64,000 nt of DNA, from positions 1,018,001 to 1,082,000 of the forward strand of contig NC_013159.1 of NCBI RefSeq assembly GCF_000023865.1, in the 5' to 3' direction. This document shows, piece after piece, positions 1 through 10,510 of this stretch. The translations under genes were made by a program, and so were the position numbers. The notes under the pieces are model-generated. The model saw only the letters and a program-made list of their open reading frames with translations. It was not told the origin of the DNA and made no database searches. The stretch comes from Saccharomonospora viridis DSM 43017 (GTDB lineage: Bacteria; Actinomycetota; Actinomycetes; Mycobacteriales; Pseudonocardiaceae). The stretch's first letter is position 1. Each line of letters opens with the position of its first letter.

Positions 1-545
<545 letters not shown>

Positions 546-547
546 CC

Positions 548-1105
548 GTGATCGACGAGACCCTCTTCGATGCCGAAGAAAAAATGGAAAAAGCGGTCTC
601 CTTCGCCAAGGAGGAACTGGCGTCGGTACGCACCGGTAGGGCTACTCCCGCGATGTTCTCACGCATCGTTGTGGAGTATTACGGAGCGCCGACGCCGCTC
701 AACCAGCTCGCGAGCGTCAACATTCCCGAGGCCAGGATGGCCATCATCAAGCCTTACGACGGTTCGCAGCTCGCGAATATCGAGAAGGCGATCAGGGAGT
801 CCGACCTCGGTGTGAACCCGACCAACGACGGCAGCATCATCCGTGTGGTGATTCCTCAGCTCACCGAGGAACGTCGCAAGGAGATGGTCAAGATCGCCAA
901 GGGGAAGGGTGAGGAGGCTCGGATCTCCATTCGCGGCATCCGGCGCAAGGCCAAGGAGGAGCTCGACCGGATCGCCAAGGACGGTGAGGCCGGCGAGGAC
1001 GAGGTCGCCCGCGCCGAGAAGGAGCTGCAGAACCTGACGGACCGCTATGTCCATCAGGTCGACGAGCTCGTCAAGAACAAGGAAGCCGAGCTCCTCGAGG
1101 TCTGA
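548..1105 (+). CDS. frr: Ribosome recycling factor
   Basis: RRF works with EF-G to split the post-termination ribosome complex. The 185-residue length is exactly the usual one. The sequence shows the three-helix-bundle domain at both ends, with [21 protein letters not shown] near the N-terminus and the basic stretch [22 protein letters not shown] in the C-terminal half. The start is GTG, two bases after the pyrH stop. The stop TGA overlaps the ATG of cdsA by one base (TGATG), which suggests translational coupling. This is a conserved essential gene with no oddities. Confidence 0.98.
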   Translation: MIDETLFDAEEKMEKAVSFAKEELASVRTGRATPAMFSRIVVEYYGAPTPLNQLASVNIPEARMAIIKPYDGSQLANIEKAIRESDLGVNPTNDGSIIRVVIPQLTEERRKEMVKIAKGKGEEARISIRGIRRKAKEELDRIAKDGEAGEDEVARAEKELQNLTDRYVHQVDELVKNKEAELLEV

Positions 1106-1995
1106 TGACAACAGTGAGCGACCACCAGGGGGAGCGCGAGAGCGCGGCGGAACCCGACGGGTCGGCGAAACTCAGCGGGAAGACATCCAGAGCGGGACGT
1201 AATCTTCCTGCGGCCATCGCTGTCGGGGTCGCGCTGGGGGCAGCGATCCTGGGGTCCTTATTCACCGTCCGCTACCTGTTCCTCGGGATCATCGCGGCGG
1301 CGATCGTGGTCGGCACCGTCGAGCTGGCGGCCGCGTTCCGGCGGGCGGCGGGTATCAGGGTCTCGCTGGTTCCCGTGCTCGTCGGTGGCCAGGCCATGAT
1401 CTGGTTGACGTGGCCGTTCGGGCAGCAGGGCGCGGTGACGGCGTTCGTCGTGACCGTGATCGGATGTCTGCTGTGGCGCCTGCCCTCGGGCGCGGACGGC
1501 TATCTGCGCGATGTGAGCGCCTCGGTGTTCGCGGCGGCCTATCTGCCGTTGTTCGCGTCGTTCGCCGCGATGCTGGTGTTGCCCGAGGACGGGGTCGGCA
1601 GGGTTCTGTCGTTCATGATCGTGGTCGTGGCGTGCGACACCGGCGGCTACGTGGCCGGGGTGTTGCGCGGCAGACATCCGATGGCACCGAAGATCAGTCC
1701 CAAGAAGACGTGGGAGGGCTTCGCGGGTTCGCTGTCCGCCGGAGTCATCGGTGGGGCGTTGTCGGTGACGTTGTTGCTCGACGGTCACGTGTGGGAGGGC
1801 ATCCTCTTCGGCGCGGCTGTCGTGCTCTCGGCCACGCTCGGTGATCTCATGGAGTCACTGCTCAAACGTGATCTTGGGATCAAGGACATGGGCAACACCC
1901 TGCCGGGGCACGGTGGGCTCATGGACCGTCTGGACTCCCTGCTGCCGTCGGCAGTCGTGTCGTGGCTGCTGCTGAGCGCGTTCGTACCCGTGTAG
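1105..1995 (+). CDS. cdsA: Phosphatidate cytidylyltransferase
   Basis: This integral membrane enzyme makes CDP-diacylglycerol from phosphatidic acid and CTP, the branch point for phosphatidylinositol, cardiolipin and phosphatidylethanolamine. The 296-residue protein has a hydrophilic N-terminal tail of about 30 residues followed by many hydrophobic segments. The family signature is near the C-terminus, about residues 252-277: SLLKRDLGIKD, then LPGHGGLMDRLD, with the conserved K-D and H-G-G-x-x-D-R-x-D residues. It is translationally coupled to frr. Its 3' end lies four bases from the convergent VOC gene, so there is no room for a simple terminator between them. Confidence 0.97.
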   Translation: MTTVSDHQGERESAAEPDGSAKLSGKTSRAGRNLPAAIAVGVALGAAILGSLFTVRYLFLGIIAAAIVVGTVELAAAFRRAAGIRVSLVPVLVGGQAMIWLTWPFGQQGAVTAFVVTVIGCLLWRLPSGADGYLRDVSASVFAAAYLPLFASFAAMLVLPEDGVGRVLSFMIVVVACDTGGYVAGVLRGRHPMAPKISPKKTWEGFAGSLSAGVIGGALSVTLLLDGHVWEGILFGAAVVLSATLGDLMESLLKRDLGIKDMGNTLPGHGGLMDRLDSLLPSAVVSWLLLSAFVPV

Positions 1996-1999
1996 CAGA

Positions 2000-2842
2000 T
2001 CAGTCGTCGTGCGGATCGTCGACCTCGGCGCGACCGACTCCAAGATCGACCGGGCGGGAGTGGTCGATCACCGCGAACGGTGCCCCGCCCGGGTCGGTGA
2101 GCAAGGCGGTGCGTCCGAACGTCGTGTCGTAGGGCTCCACGAGCACTCCGCCACCTAACTTGTGCGCTGTCTCGGCGAGCGCGTCGGTGCCCACGTCGGG
2201 GTCGACCTCGAAGTACACGAGCCAGTGGGGCGAAGCGGGTTCGGAATGCTCGTCCATGACACATCGGTAGAGCACACGCTCGTAGCCGATGCGCCATTCC
2301 GCGTAATCGATGCCGTCGCCGCCGATCTGCTCGCTGGTGTAGCCGAAGAGCTTGGAGTAGAACTCGTCGGCCGCCGACCCGTCGTACGTGTTGAGGTCCG
2401 CGCCGCAGAACATCCCTGGCAGGTGCGCGCCGAAGATCCAACCGGACGGTGGTTGCCAGAGCACCACGGGAGCGCCGCTGGGGTCGGTCACGTGCAGCAG
2501 CACGCCTCTTTCCGGGATTTCGAGGGGGCCGAGCCGGACCGACCCGCCGAGATGCTCCACCCACTGCACCGTGTTGACGGCCCCGGCCACGCGGAGGTGA
2601 AGCGACCAGCCGGTCGGATTGCCTGCGGAGGGATGGTAGAGGCCTGCGACCTGGACGTTGTCCCGTAAGGCGATGATGTAGCGGCCGTCGCCCCCGACCG
2701 GGTCGTTCTTGCTGTGGAATTCCCAGTTGAACAGGGAGCCGTAGAATTCGCAGGCCATCGAGGTGTCCAGCGTGGCCAAATCGACCCAGCACGGTGTTCC
2801 GGGCGGAGCGCCCGAGGCGGTGTCGGCGGTGGGCAGGAACAT
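2000..2842 (-). CDS. VOC (glyoxalase/bleomycin-resistance-fold) protein with two domains
   Basis: The 280-residue protein has two vicinal-oxygen-chelate-type halves, about residues 1-125 and 135-265, each with the CWVDL or MFCGADLNTYD opening and the DPSGAPVVLWQP or DPGGAPFAVIDH closing strand that recur in this family. The start chosen is the ATG preceded by GAGGAGG six bases upstream; longer upstream frames are spurious. Related actinomycete proteins are often annotated as hydroxylase or glyoxalase without a proven substrate. Several expected metal-ligand positions are not obvious, so the reaction is unknown. It is divergent from the methyltransferase gene at 2906 and convergent with cdsA. 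Confidence 0.9.
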   Translation of the reverse strand: MFLPTADTASGAPPGTPCWVDLATLDTSMACEFYGSLFNWEFHSKNDPVGGDGRYIIALRDNVQVAGLYHPSAGNPTGWSLHLRVAGAVNTVQWVEHLGGSVRLGPLEIPERGVLLHVTDPSGAPVVLWQPPSGWIFGAHLPGMFCGADLNTYDGSAADEFYSKLFGYTSEQIGGDGIDYAEWRIGYERVLYRCVMDEHSEPASPHWLVYFEVDPDVGTDALAETAHKLGGGVLVEPYDTTFGRTALLTDPGGAPFAVIDHSRPVDLGVGRAEVDDPHDD

Positions 2843-2893
2843 GGGGCACCTCCTCGAGAACGGGAGATCATCGTAGACGTCCCTGCGTCCGTT

Positions 2894-2908
2894 TAGGCTG
2901 TAATCGTG
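2894..2908 (+). promoter_or_regulatory. Probable leaderless promoter of the methyltransferase gene
   Basis: A -10-like hexamer TAGGCT (2894-2899) ends six bases before the GTG at 2906, and no Shine-Dalgarno sequence is present. This spacing places the transcription start at or next to the start codon, as in leaderless actinobacterial genes. No convincing -35 box was found. Confidence 0.45.
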
Positions 2909-3694
2909 AGAATCTTTGGCCGCCGCACGGAGGTAGTGCCAAGCCCCAACATCTGGTATCACGCGGACGTCTACGAACGTGAGAACCGGGCACAAGACGT
3001 CGACGACGTGATTTGGGGTTATCTCGGTTCCGTGGCTCCCTGGAACGGTGCGGACGTCGTCGACGTCGGGTGTGGAGCCGGGTTCCACCTGCCACGTTTC
3101 GCTGCCACGGCCCAGTCGGTCGTCGGCGTCGAACCGCATCCACCGCTGGTCCGTCGAGCCCGGGAACGGGTGGTCGGACTTCCTTCGGTCACGGTCCTCC
3201 GGGGGACTGCGCAGCGGTTACCGTTGTCGGACGGCTCCGCCGATGTCGTCCACGCGCGGACGGCGTACTTCTTCGGACCCGGGTGTGAGGCGGGGTTACG
3301 GGAGGCCGACCGCGTATTGCGTCCGGGAGGGGCGCTCGTGATCGTCGACCTCGACACGCGGGTCGCCCCGTACGGTGACTGGATGCTCGCCGACCTCCCT
3401 CGGTACAGACCCGCCGAGGTGGACGCGTTCTTCGCGGCGGAGGGTTTCACGTGCCGACGGCTCGTGACGCGGTGGTCGTTTCCCGACCGGAGGACCATGG
3501 AGGCCATTCTGCGGATCGAGTTCAGCCCGAGGGTGGCGGCCCGAGCCGTGGTCGAGGTGCTTCGGCTGAATCGGCATCGGCCCGGCAGTCTGGACCTGCC
3601 GGTCGGTTATCGCGTTCTCGTGCGACGCAAACCGGTCGACCTCCTCCGGCCGTCGGAGTCTTCGGTCGGGCGTGGGACACTGGCAGGGTCATGA
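2906..3694 (+). CDS. Class I SAM-dependent methyltransferase
   Basis: This 262-residue protein has a Rossmann-type methyltransferase core. Motif I is [13 protein letters not shown] at about residues 51-63, the acidic end of strand 2 is in VVGVEPHPP, and the post-II region [12 protein letters not shown] is followed by [18 protein letters not shown], the usual motif III region. This is the methyltransferase 11 type. The substrate cannot be told from sequence. The stop overlaps the rlmN ATG (ATGA), so the two genes are likely co-transcribed and translationally coupled, but rlmN does not need a partner. The GTG start follows a -10-like box by six bases. Confidence 0.88.
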   Translation: MRIFGRRTEVVPSPNIWYHADVYERENRAQDVDDVIWGYLGSVAPWNGADVVDVGCGAGFHLPRFAATAQSVVGVEPHPPLVRRARERVVGLPSVTVLRGTAQRLPLSDGSADVVHARTAYFFGPGCEAGLREADRVLRPGGALVIVDLDTRVAPYGDWMLADLPRYRPAEVDAFFAAEGFTCRRLVTRWSFPDRRTMEAILRIEFSPRVAARAVVEVLRLNRHRPGSLDLPVGYRVLVRRKPVDLLRPSESSVGRGTLAGS

Positions 3695-4812
3695 CTGCAT
3701 TGCCTCTGGTTTTCGACGCTCCCCGCCGTGGACTGCCCCGGCGGCATCTCGCCGACCTCACCGTGACCGAACGGGCGGAGGCCGTGGTCGCGCTGGGGGA
3801 GAAGCCTTTCCGCGCCAAACAGCTTTCACACCACTACTTCTCGCGACTGACGGTGGACCCGGAGGCGATGACCGACATCCCGGCGGCGTCGCGCCGACGG
3901 CTGGTGGACGAGCTGATGCCGCCGCTGTTGACGCAAGTACGCGCCGTGGATTGCGACGGGGGTAGCACGCGTAAGACGCTGTGGCGCGCTCACGACGGCA
4001 CCCTGGTGGAAAGCGTCCTCATGCGCTATCCGGACCGTGCGACGTTGTGCATCTCGAGTCAGGCCGGTTGTGGCATGGCGTGTCCGTTCTGCGCCACGGG
4101 CCAGGGCGGTCTGACCCGTAACCTCTCGACCGCCGAGATCGTCGACCAGGTGCGGGCCGCTGCGGCGGTGATGCGGGACGGGCTGATGCCGGGGCCGGAC
4201 GGCGCTCCGAAGCCGGGCAGGCTGTCGAACATCGTGTTCATGGGGATGGGGGAACCGCTGGCCAATTACAAGCGGGTGTTGGCCGCGGTGCGGCGGATCA
4301 CGGACCCCCCTCCCGCCGGTCTGGGGATCTCACAGCGTTCGGTGACGGTGTCCACCGTGGGGTTGGCTCCGGCCATCAGGAAGTTGGCCGATGAGGGTCT
4401 GCAGGTGCGGTTGGCGGTGTCACTGCACACGCCGGACGACGAGTTGCGCGACGAGCTCGTTCCGGTGAACAACCGCTGGTCCGTCGACGAGGTTCTGCGG
4501 GCGGCCCGCTACTACGCGGATCGGACCGGGCGGCGGGTGTCGATCGAGTACGCGTTGATCCGTGACATCAACGACCAGCCGTGGCGTGCGGACCTGCTGG
4601 CGAAGCGGCTGCGGGAGCACCTCGGTCAGCTCGTGCACGTCAACGTCATTCCGCTGAACCCCACGCCGGGGAGTAAGTGGGACGCGAGCCCGAAGCCCGT
4701 GGAGCGGGAGTTCGTGCGTAGGGTCAACGCCGGTGGGGTGGCCTGCACGGTGCGGGACACCCGTGGCCAGGAGATCGCGGCGGCCTGTGGCCAGCTCGCG
4801 GCCGAGGGATGA
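3691..4812 (+). CDS. rlmN: Dual-specificity 23S rRNA/tRNA adenine C2-methyltransferase RlmN
   Basis: This radical-SAM enzyme methylates C2 of A2503 in 23S rRNA and A37 in some tRNAs. The 373-residue protein has the [4Fe-4S]-binding CGMACPFC (C127, C131, C134). It also has the two catalytic cysteines of the ping-pong mechanism, C120 in TLCISSQ and C366 in the C-terminal AACGQL. The GTGEP-like segment appears as [12 protein letters not shown] long in-frame extension upstream exists but runs through the methyltransferase gene. The ATG overlapping that gene's stop (ATGA) is the natural start and gives the family length. Confidence 0.96.
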   Translation: MTALPLVFDAPRRGLPRRHLADLTVTERAEAVVALGEKPFRAKQLSHHYFSRLTVDPEAMTDIPAASRRRLVDELMPPLLTQVRAVDCDGGSTRKTLWRAHDGTLVESVLMRYPDRATLCISSQAGCGMACPFCATGQGGLTRNLSTAEIVDQVRAAAAVMRDGLMPGPDGAPKPGRLSNIVFMGMGEPLANYKRVLAAVRRITDPPPAGLGISQRSVTVSTVGLAPAIRKLADEGLQVRLAVSLHTPDDELRDELVPVNNRWSVDEVLRAARYYADRTGRRVSIEYALIRDINDQPWRADLLAKRLREHLGQLVHVNVIPLNPTPGSKWDASPKPVEREFVRRVNAGGVACTVRDTRGQEIAAACGQLAAEG

Positions 4813-5143
4813 CCGGCGGTTCTAAGCCGAGACCGTGGCGAGCAGGGTCGCCGACGATCGGGTGGAGACGGTGAGAAGCCGGGGGGACCCCACCGCAAGC
4901 CTTTCGACTCTTCCGAGCCCGTCGACTGCAAACCGGTCCGAACGTGTTCTCAGGGGCCGGCCTCGGGGCGCCGGGTGTTCGCGCCCCATGCACTTCCGAC
5001 AGCCGGTCGCCACGTCGTGCGCCGAGGTCGGAGACGGGACGTTCGAGACCGTTCGGGGTCGCCAAGGCGCCGAAGGGTGCCGGGACACCTCGGGACACCG
5101 CAGACGCGCTCAGGACGGTATGGCGGTGGAGTCCCGTTTCGGC
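4813..5143. other. Intergenic region without a recognisable gene
   Basis: No frame here shows a protein family or good start signals; open frames on both strands look like GC-bias artefacts. It contains a 7-bp hairpin (4965-4971 paired with 4981-4987, loop of 9) and a tandem 10-mer (cgggacacct starting at 5081 and, minus its last base, again at 5091). Both rlmN (plus) and the DUF2631 gene (minus) end toward this gap, so it may hold their terminators. Confidence 0.5.
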
Positions 5144-5404
5144 CTACCTACGCCAGGCGGTACGGCTACGCCTGATGTCGAACAGCACGCCCAGGATGAG
5201 GGTGGCGCCGATGACGATGAGGACGATGTCCTCGGTGCGGTTCTGGTGGTTGCCGTAGAGCATGACGAACATGAGAATGCCCGCAACGAGGGCACCGGCT
5301 CGCGTGGCCTTGGGGAAGGAGCCGTGCCAGCCCCACTCGGCCGACGGCTCGTCCCTCGGGTCGACCTCCGTACCGGTGCGCTTCTCGACAGCCTTGCCTG
5401 CCAC
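5144..5404 (-). CDS. Small DUF2631 membrane protein
   Basis: This 86-residue actinobacterial protein has a charged N-terminal third (VDPRDEPSAEWGWHGSFPK) and two hydrophobic helices, about residues 36-53 and 61-76, ending in a short arginine-rich tail. The W-G-W-H-G motif before the first helix is typical of DUF2631. Function is unknown. The GTG at 5404 is preferred over the GTG two codons upstream because GAGGAG lies five bases before it and would overlap the upstream candidate. It is next to rlmN and dxr, as in related actinomycetes. Confidence 0.85.
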   Translation of the reverse strand: MAGKAVEKRTGTEVDPRDEPSAEWGWHGSFPKATRAGALVAGILMFVMLYGNHQNRTEDIVLIVIGATLILGVLFDIRRSRTAWRR

Positions 5405-5506
5405 GATCACTCCTCACCTGCGCCCACTACGCGCTTCCTCGTGTAGCTCGATGATCCCACACGCCTCCCGCCGGGGCGGCATGGGACGTCCGCGACAATG
5501 GTCACC

Positions 5507-6712
5507 ATGAGCTCTCCACGGACGGTGCTGGTGCTGGGTTCCACCGGCTCGATCGGCACGCAGGCACTCGACGTCACCGGGCGTAACCGGGACCTGTTCC
5601 GCGTGGTCGGTCTGGCCGCGGGTGGCTCCGATCCGCAGGCACTGGCCGAACAGGTGATCGCCCACGAAGTCGAGGCGGTGGCGGTCACGCGGGCGACGGT
5701 CGTGGAGGACGTGCAGCTGGCGCTGTACGCGGAGGCGCGGAAGCGGGGTTACGCCCGGGGCGAGTTCCGGTTGCCCCGCATCTTCGCCGGGCCGGACGCC
5801 GTGGAGGAGCTGATCGACGCCGTGCCCGCCGATGTGGTGCTCAACGGCATGCCCGGTTCACAGGGACTCGGGCCGACGCTGCGGGCCCTCAAGACCGGTG
5901 CCACGCTCGCGCTGGCCAACAAGGAGTCGCTGATCGCGGGTGGCCCGTTGGTGCGGGCGGCGGCACGCCCGGGGCAGATCGTGCCGGTGGACTCGGAACA
6001 CTCGGCACTGGCGCAGGCGCTGCGCGGTGGCCGTGCCGAGGAGGTCAGTCGACTGGTGCTCACCGCATCGGGTGGCCCGTTCCGGGGCCGCACGCGGGAG
6101 CAGTTGGTCGACGTCACCGTCGAGGACGCGTTGGCCCACCCGACCTGGGCGATGGGGCAGCTCGTCACGATCAACTCGGCGACGTTGGTGAACAAGGGCC
6201 TGGAGCTGATCGAGGCCCACTTGCTGTTCGACATCCCGTGTGAGCGCATCGACGTGGTGGTGCACCCGCAGTCGATCGTGCACTCGATGGTGACGTTCGT
6301 GGACGGCTCGACGTTGGCGCAGGTCAGCCCGCCTGACATGCGGCTGCCCATCGCGCTGGCCCTGCACTGGCCGAATCGGGTGCCGGACGCCATCGCGCCG
6401 TGTCGTTGGGACGAGGCGGCCACCTGGACGTTCGAACCGGTGGACAACGAGGCCTTCCCCGCCGTGGAGCTCGCCCGTCACGTCGGCAGCGAGGGTGGCT
6501 GCCTACCCGCCGTGTTCAACGCGGCGAATGAGCGACTCGTCACTGAGTTCCTCGCACACAACACCAGCTTCACGTCCATCGTGGACACTGTTGCCGAGGT
6601 CGTCGAGGCAGCTGACGAGTGGCGTCGTCCGCCCCGTGACCTGGCCGATGTCCTCGCTGCGGAACAATGGGCGCGCGACCGTGCGACCACGATCATGTCG
6701 GGAGGGAAGTAG
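5507..6712 (+). CDS. dxr: 1-deoxy-D-xylulose 5-phosphate reductoisomerase
   Basis: DXR catalyses the first committed step of the MEP isoprenoid pathway, DXP to 2-C-methylerythritol 4-phosphate with NADPH. The N-terminal NADPH-binding motif is [16 protein letters not shown]. Further family marks are [26 protein letters not shown], the substrate loop [10 protein letters not shown], the metal and phosphate region HPTWAMG, and [12 protein letters not shown]. The protein is about 401 residues, normal length. An ATG three codons upstream (5498) is also possible. The downstream ATG is preferred because a -10-like GACAAT ends seven bases before it, suggesting a leaderless transcript. With rip and ispG it forms a tight run, so two MEP enzymes flank a membrane protease. 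Confidence 0.96.
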   Translation: MSSPRTVLVLGSTGSIGTQALDVTGRNRDLFRVVGLAAGGSDPQALAEQVIAHEVEAVAVTRATVVEDVQLALYAEARKRGYARGEFRLPRIFAGPDAVEELIDAVPADVVLNGMPGSQGLGPTLRALKTGATLALANKESLIAGGPLVRAAARPGQIVPVDSEHSALAQALRGGRAEEVSRLVLTASGGPFRGRTREQLVDVTVEDALAHPTWAMGQLVTINSATLVNKGLELIEAHLLFDIPCERIDVVVHPQSIVHSMVTFVDGSTLAQVSPPDMRLPIALALHWPNRVPDAIAPCRWDEAATWTFEPVDNEAFPAVELARHVGSEGGCLPAVFNAANERLVTEFLAHNTSFTSIVDTVAEVVEAADEWRRPPRDLADVLAAEQWARDRATTIMSGGK

Positions 6713-6715
6713 CGC

Positions 6716-7924
6716 GTGCTCGTCTACATCCTGGGGGTCGTGCTCTTCGCGCTCGGCATCTGCGTCTCCGTCGCGTTGCATGAGGCCGGGCACATGGTTG
6801 CGGCCAAGTCCTTCGGTATGAAGGTGCGGCGCTACTTCGTGGGCTTCGGGCCGACGGTGTTCTCATTCCGCAGGGGTGAGACCGAGTACGGCCTGAAGTG
6901 GCTTCCACTGGGTGGCTTCTGTGACATCGCGGGGATGACCGCGCTCGACGAGGTGACCCCCGACGAGGCCTCACGCGCGATGTGGCGGTTCAAGACCTGG
7001 AAACGCACCGTGGTGCTGGCGGCCGGGTCGTTCACGCACTTCGTGTTCGGCTTCATCGTGCTCTACCTCATGGCGGTCACGATGGGACTGCCGAACCTCG
7101 CCGCCAAGCCGGTCATCAACACGGTCTCCGACTGTGTGCGCAGTGCCACGACGGCGGAGGAGTGGAACGATCCGACCTGTCGACCGGGTGATCCGGCTCC
7201 CGCCAAGTCGGCGGGGCTGCGGCCGGGCGACGAGGTGACGGCGATCGACGGCACCCCCGTCGAGACGTGGCCTGAGTTGCTCAGCGCCGTGCAGAGTTCC
7301 TCGGGTCCCACGGAGTTCCGCATCCTGCGGGACGGTGAGCCGCTGACCCTCATCGTCGACGTGCCACGGGTGGAGCGACCCGACGGCGAGGGCGGCACCG
7401 AGCGGGTGGGGGCGATCGGTGCCTCGCAGGCGGGGATGCTGACCTACGGTCCGGTGGAGGCGATCGGCGGTTCCGCCGCGTTCACCGGTGATCTGCTGGT
7501 GATGACCTGGGAACGGCTGCTCGAGTTCCCGGAGAAGATCCCGGCCGTGATCGAGGCCATCCTCGGGGAGGAACGTGACCCGGAGACGCCCGTGAGTGTG
7601 GTCGGGGCCAGCCGGATCGGTGGTGAGGCCGTGGAGCACGGCTTGTGGGAGGTGTTCTTCCTCCTGCTGGCCAGCCTGAACTTCTTCGTCGGCATCTTCA
7701 ACCTGCTGCCACTGCTACCGCTCGACGGCGGGCACATCGCCGTGACCTGGTACGAACGGGTGCGCGACTGGATCCGCAAACTGCGCGGTAAGGCGGCCGG
7801 AGGACCCGTCGACTACACCAAGCTCAACGCGGTCACGACCGTGTTCGTGCTCATCGGTGGTGCCATTGTGTTGCTCACCGTGACGGCCGACATCGTGAAT
7901 CCCATCCGACTCGTCCCACAGTAG
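6716..7924 (+). CDS. rip1: M50 site-2 zinc protease of the Rip1/RseP type
   Basis: This is an intramembrane metalloprotease that cleaves anti-sigma factors and other membrane substrates. The 402-residue protein begins with a membrane helix carrying the zinc motif HEAGH (H22-H26). A second motif near residue 335, FNLLPLLPLDGGH, supplies the third zinc ligand. A PDZ domain lies between (about residues 150-225, around SAGLRPGDEVTAIDGTPVETW). At least four membrane segments are visible. GTG is the start, three bases after the dxr stop, with GGGAGG upstream. The dxr-rip-ispG order is the same as in Mycobacterium tuberculosis, where Rip1 controls several sigma-factor pathways; substrates here are inferred only. 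Confidence 0.94.
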   Translation: MLVYILGVVLFALGICVSVALHEAGHMVAAKSFGMKVRRYFVGFGPTVFSFRRGETEYGLKWLPLGGFCDIAGMTALDEVTPDEASRAMWRFKTWKRTVVLAAGSFTHFVFGFIVLYLMAVTMGLPNLAAKPVINTVSDCVRSATTAEEWNDPTCRPGDPAPAKSAGLRPGDEVTAIDGTPVETWPELLSAVQSSSGPTEFRILRDGEPLTLIVDVPRVERPDGEGGTERVGAIGASQAGMLTYGPVEAIGGSAAFTGDLLVMTWERLLEFPEKIPAVIEAILGEERDPETPVSVVGASRIGGEAVEHGLWEVFFLLLASLNFFVGIFNLLPLLPLDGGHIAVTWYERVRDWIRKLRGKAAGGPVDYTKLNAVTTVFVLIGGAIVLLTVTADIVNPIRLVPQ

Positions 7925-8035
7925 TGGTAACGCACAGTCCGCGGTTCTGTCTCGTTCACGTATCGTGGATGAGGCAGCGACAAGGCCAGGCAGATGCCGC
8001 CGGAGCACTAGTCCAGCGAAATTGCAGAGGATTCG

Positions 8036-9187
8036 ATGACCGTCGATCTGGGTTTGCCCACCGCTCCTCCCCCTGTTCTCTCCGAACGGCGTAAGACGCG
8101 ACAGCTCCAGGTGGGCTCCGTCGGGGTCGGCAGCGACCACCCGATCTCCGTGCAGTCCATGACCACCACGGTGACCGCCGATGTCAACGCCACGCTGCAG
8201 CAGATCGCCGAGTTGACGGCCGCGGGATGCGACATCGTGCGAGTGGCCTGCCCCAGCGCCGACGACGCGGAGGCATTGCCGGCCATCGCGGCGAAGTCGA
8301 AGATCCCGGTGATCGCCGACATCCACTTCCAGCCGAAGTACGTGTTCGCCGCCATCGAGGCCGGATGTGCGGGGGTGCGTGTCAACCCCGGAAACATCAA
8401 GAAGTTCGACGACAAGGTCGGCGAGATCGCGCAGGCGGCGAAGGACCACGGCACGCCCATCCGGATCGGGGTCAACGCGGGTTCGCTCGATCCCCGGATC
8501 ATGGCCAAGCACGGTAAGGCCACCCCGGAGGCGCTGGCCGAATCGGCACTGTGGGAGGCGTCGCTGTTCGCCGAGCACGACTTCCACGACCTGAAGATCT
8601 CGGTGAAGCATCACGACCCGGTCGTGATGGTGCGGGCCTACGAGATCCTCGCCGAGGAATGCGACTACCCGCTGCACCTCGGCGTGACCGAGGCGGGTCC
8701 GGCGTTCCAGGGCACCATCAAGTCGGCCGTGGCGTTCGGCGCGCTGTTGCGGCAGGGCATCGGCGACACCATTCGCGTGTCGTTGTCGGCGCCTCCGATC
8801 GAGGAGGTGAAGGTCGGCCACCAGATCCTGCAGTCGCTGAACCTCCGTCCACGCAAGTTGGAGATCGTCTCCTGCCCGTCGTGCGGCAGGGCACAGGTGG
8901 ACGTCTACAAACTGGCCGACGAGGTCACGGCGGGCTTGCAAGGGCTGGAAGTGCCGTTGCGGGTCGCGGTGATGGGATGCGTCGTGAACGGCCCGGGCGA
9001 GGCGCGGGAGGCCGACCTCGGGGTGGCGTCCGGCAACGGCAAGGGACAGATCTTCGTGAAGGGGAAGGTCATCAAGACCGTCCCCGAACACCAGATCGTC
9101 GAGACCCTCATCACCGAGGCCCTGCGCATCGCCGAGGAGAACGGCTACACCGAAGGCGACGGGGAACCCATCGTCACGGTGAGCTGA
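8036..9187 (+). CDS. ispG: 4-hydroxy-3-methylbut-2-enyl diphosphate synthase (flavodoxin or ferredoxin)
   Basis: IspG (GcpE) reduces 2-C-methyl-D-erythritol 2,4-cyclodiphosphate to HMBPP in the MEP pathway using a [4Fe-4S] cluster. The 383-residue protein is the two-domain bacterial form: a TIM barrel with [10 protein letters not shown] and [10 protein letters not shown], then the cluster domain with cysteines C280 and C283 (SCPSCGRAQ) and C315 ([11 protein letters not shown]). The last cluster ligand in this family is a glutamate in the IFVKGK region or nearby. The ATG follows AGAGGA. It follows rip with a 111-base gap and is ended by a strong hairpin at 9262-9311. Confidence 0.97.
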   Translation: MTVDLGLPTAPPPVLSERRKTRQLQVGSVGVGSDHPISVQSMTTTVTADVNATLQQIAELTAAGCDIVRVACPSADDAEALPAIAAKSKIPVIADIHFQPKYVFAAIEAGCAGVRVNPGNIKKFDDKVGEIAQAAKDHGTPIRIGVNAGSLDPRIMAKHGKATPEALAESALWEASLFAEHDFHDLKISVKHHDPVVMVRAYEILAEECDYPLHLGVTEAGPAFQGTIKSAVAFGALLRQGIGDTIRVSLSAPPIEEVKVGHQILQSLNLRPRKLEIVSCPSCGRAQVDVYKLADEVTAGLQGLEVPLRVAVMGCVVNGPGEAREADLGVASGNGKGQIFVKGKVIKTVPEHQIVETLITEALRIAEENGYTEGDGEPIVTVS

Positions 9188-9504
9188 GACTCTCGGCGCC
9201 GCATCACTTCCCGTACGGTTCGGCGTGTCCGGCGCATCGACGACGTATCGGCACGTGCACGGGGTGGACGCGTGCGCCCGGGTGGCGTTCCGGTGGCGCA
9301 CGCGTCCGCCCGACGCATGTGATTTTCCGCTCCGGTCGTCCATGTCCGGGTGTCTCGGCGCGCGTGCGGTCTCCCCTCCGGGGCGATCACGTCGAAGCCG
9401 GTGTTCGGGTCGAACCGGGGCGGTGAACTCCTGATCCGAAACTTCTGCTCTCGACACTTCCGGACGGTCCCCACGGCGGCCCCTGATCTGGCAATCTTGT
9501 CCTT
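9188..9504. other. Intergenic region between ispG and the GNAT gene
   Basis: This 317-base gap contains the ispG terminator hairpin (9262-9311) and no supportable gene. A -10-like CAATCT (9492-9497) lies seven bases before the GTG at 9505 and may drive a leaderless GNAT transcript. Confidence 0.5.
9262..9311 (+). terminator. Strong hairpin downstream of ispG
   Basis: Arms 9266-9278 and 9295-9307 are perfectly complementary (13 bp). A G-T wobble and three more G-C pairs extend the stem to 9262 and 9311, around a loop of 16. It is about 75 bases after the ispG stop. No T-tract follows, which is common for actinobacterial terminators. Confidence 0.6.
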
Positions 9505-10353
9505 GTGTTGCGGCTGGCCGGCGCGAGGCTGCTCGACGATAAGGATTACCCGGCGGTCCGTTCGGTGCTCATGGCGGACCCGGTGGGTAGTTGCATGGTG
9601 TCCGCGCGGGTGGAGCTGGCCGGTTGCGACCCATGGCGGTTGGGCGGTGAGCTCTGGGGGACGGAGCGGCGCCGCGCGGGTGGGCTCCAGGGTCTGTGCT
9701 TCGCCGGGCCCAACATGATTCCCCTACGGGGCAATGCCGCCGCGTTGCGGTCGTTCGCCGATCGGGCGTTGCGCAGGCCTCGTACGTGTTCGTCCCTCGT
9801 GGGTCCCGCGGACCAGGTGTTGGGGCTGTGGGACGAGCTCGTGGGTGAATGGGGTCCCGCGCGGGAGGTGCGGCCGGACCAGCCACTCATGGCTCTCGAC
9901 ACCGCGCCGTCGATCACGCCCGACCCCGAGGTGCGTCCGGTGCGGCCGGACGAGATCGACGTCTATTTCCCCGCGGCCGTGGCCATGTTCCGCGAGGAGG
10001 TGGGCATCGACCCGCGGCTCGGTGACGGAGGGGCCGGTTATCGCGCCAGGGTGACCGAGTTGATCGCCAGTGGTCGTGCTTTCGCCCGGTTCGAGGAGGG
10101 CGAAGTCGTGTTCAAGGCCGAGATCGGGGCGTTGTCCGAGAGCGTGGGCCAGATCCAGGGTGTGTGGGTGCATCCGCGGTATCGCGGCCGGGGACTGGGA
10201 GCGGCGGGGACCGCGGCCGTGTCCGACCGGTTGGTGCGGGGGCTCGGTCGCATCGCGAGTCTGTACGTCAACTCCTACAACACACCCGCGCTCGCCGCGT
10301 ATCGGCGGGTGGGGTTCCGGCAGGTCGGACGTTACGCGACCGTGTTGCTCTAG
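9505..10353 (+). CDS. GNAT acetyltransferase with N-terminal DUF4081-like domain
   Basis: The 282-residue protein has an N-terminal half resembling the DUF4081 module (CFAGPNMIPLRG, VGPADQVLGLWDEL) and a C-terminal GNAT fold. The acetyl-CoA-binding motif A is VWVHPRYRGRGLGAAGTAAV (the R-G-x-G-x-G/A loop), followed by LYVNSYNTPALAAYRRVGF, the motif B asparagine and tyrosine region. An orthologue sits next to ispG in mycobacteria. The substrate is unknown. GTG is the start; there is no Shine-Dalgarno sequence but a -10-like box lies seven bases upstream. Confidence 0.9.
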   Translation: MLRLAGARLLDDKDYPAVRSVLMADPVGSCMVSARVELAGCDPWRLGGELWGTERRRAGGLQGLCFAGPNMIPLRGNAAALRSFADRALRRPRTCSSLVGPADQVLGLWDELVGEWGPAREVRPDQPLMALDTAPSITPDPEVRPVRPDEIDVYFPAAVAMFREEVGIDPRLGDGGAGYRARVTELIASGRAFARFEEGEVVFKAEIGALSESVGQIQGVWVHPRYRGRGLGAAGTAAVSDRLVRGLGRIASLYVNSYNTPALAAYRRVGFRQVGRYATVLL

Positions 10354-10447
10354 GATTCCCGTTCCCGGATCCGTCGCCGCTGTGCGCGTCCGCACGCAGG
10401 CGAGGTGGCGGCACGACGTTTCGAGGTTTCGAGCCCGTGGGTGAGGA

Positions 10448-10461
10448 GCACCACGTGGTGC
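10448..10461. promoter_or_regulatory. 14-bp perfect palindrome upstream of map
   Basis: GCACCACGTGGTGC is a perfect inverted repeat with a CACGTG core, 62 bases before the map start and upstream of its likely -10 (TAGGCT, 10511-10516). It could be an operator; no regulator is identified. Confidence 0.3.
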
Positions 10462-10510
10462 CGGCGCGAACCAATGGAGCGGGGCAGGGATCGGTGGGAG
10501 GCTCGGGTCG

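Noticed and set aside
3451-3690. N-terminal extension of RlmN
   Set aside because: It reads through the methyltransferase gene in another frame; the ATG overlapping that gene's stop gives the normal RlmN length.
5081-5099. Tandem 10-mer cgggacacct
   Set aside because: Only two short copies; too little to call a functional repeat or array.
7715-9457. 580-codon open frame antisense to ispG
   Set aside because: Low-complexity mirror of ispG codon bias, no start signal, no family.
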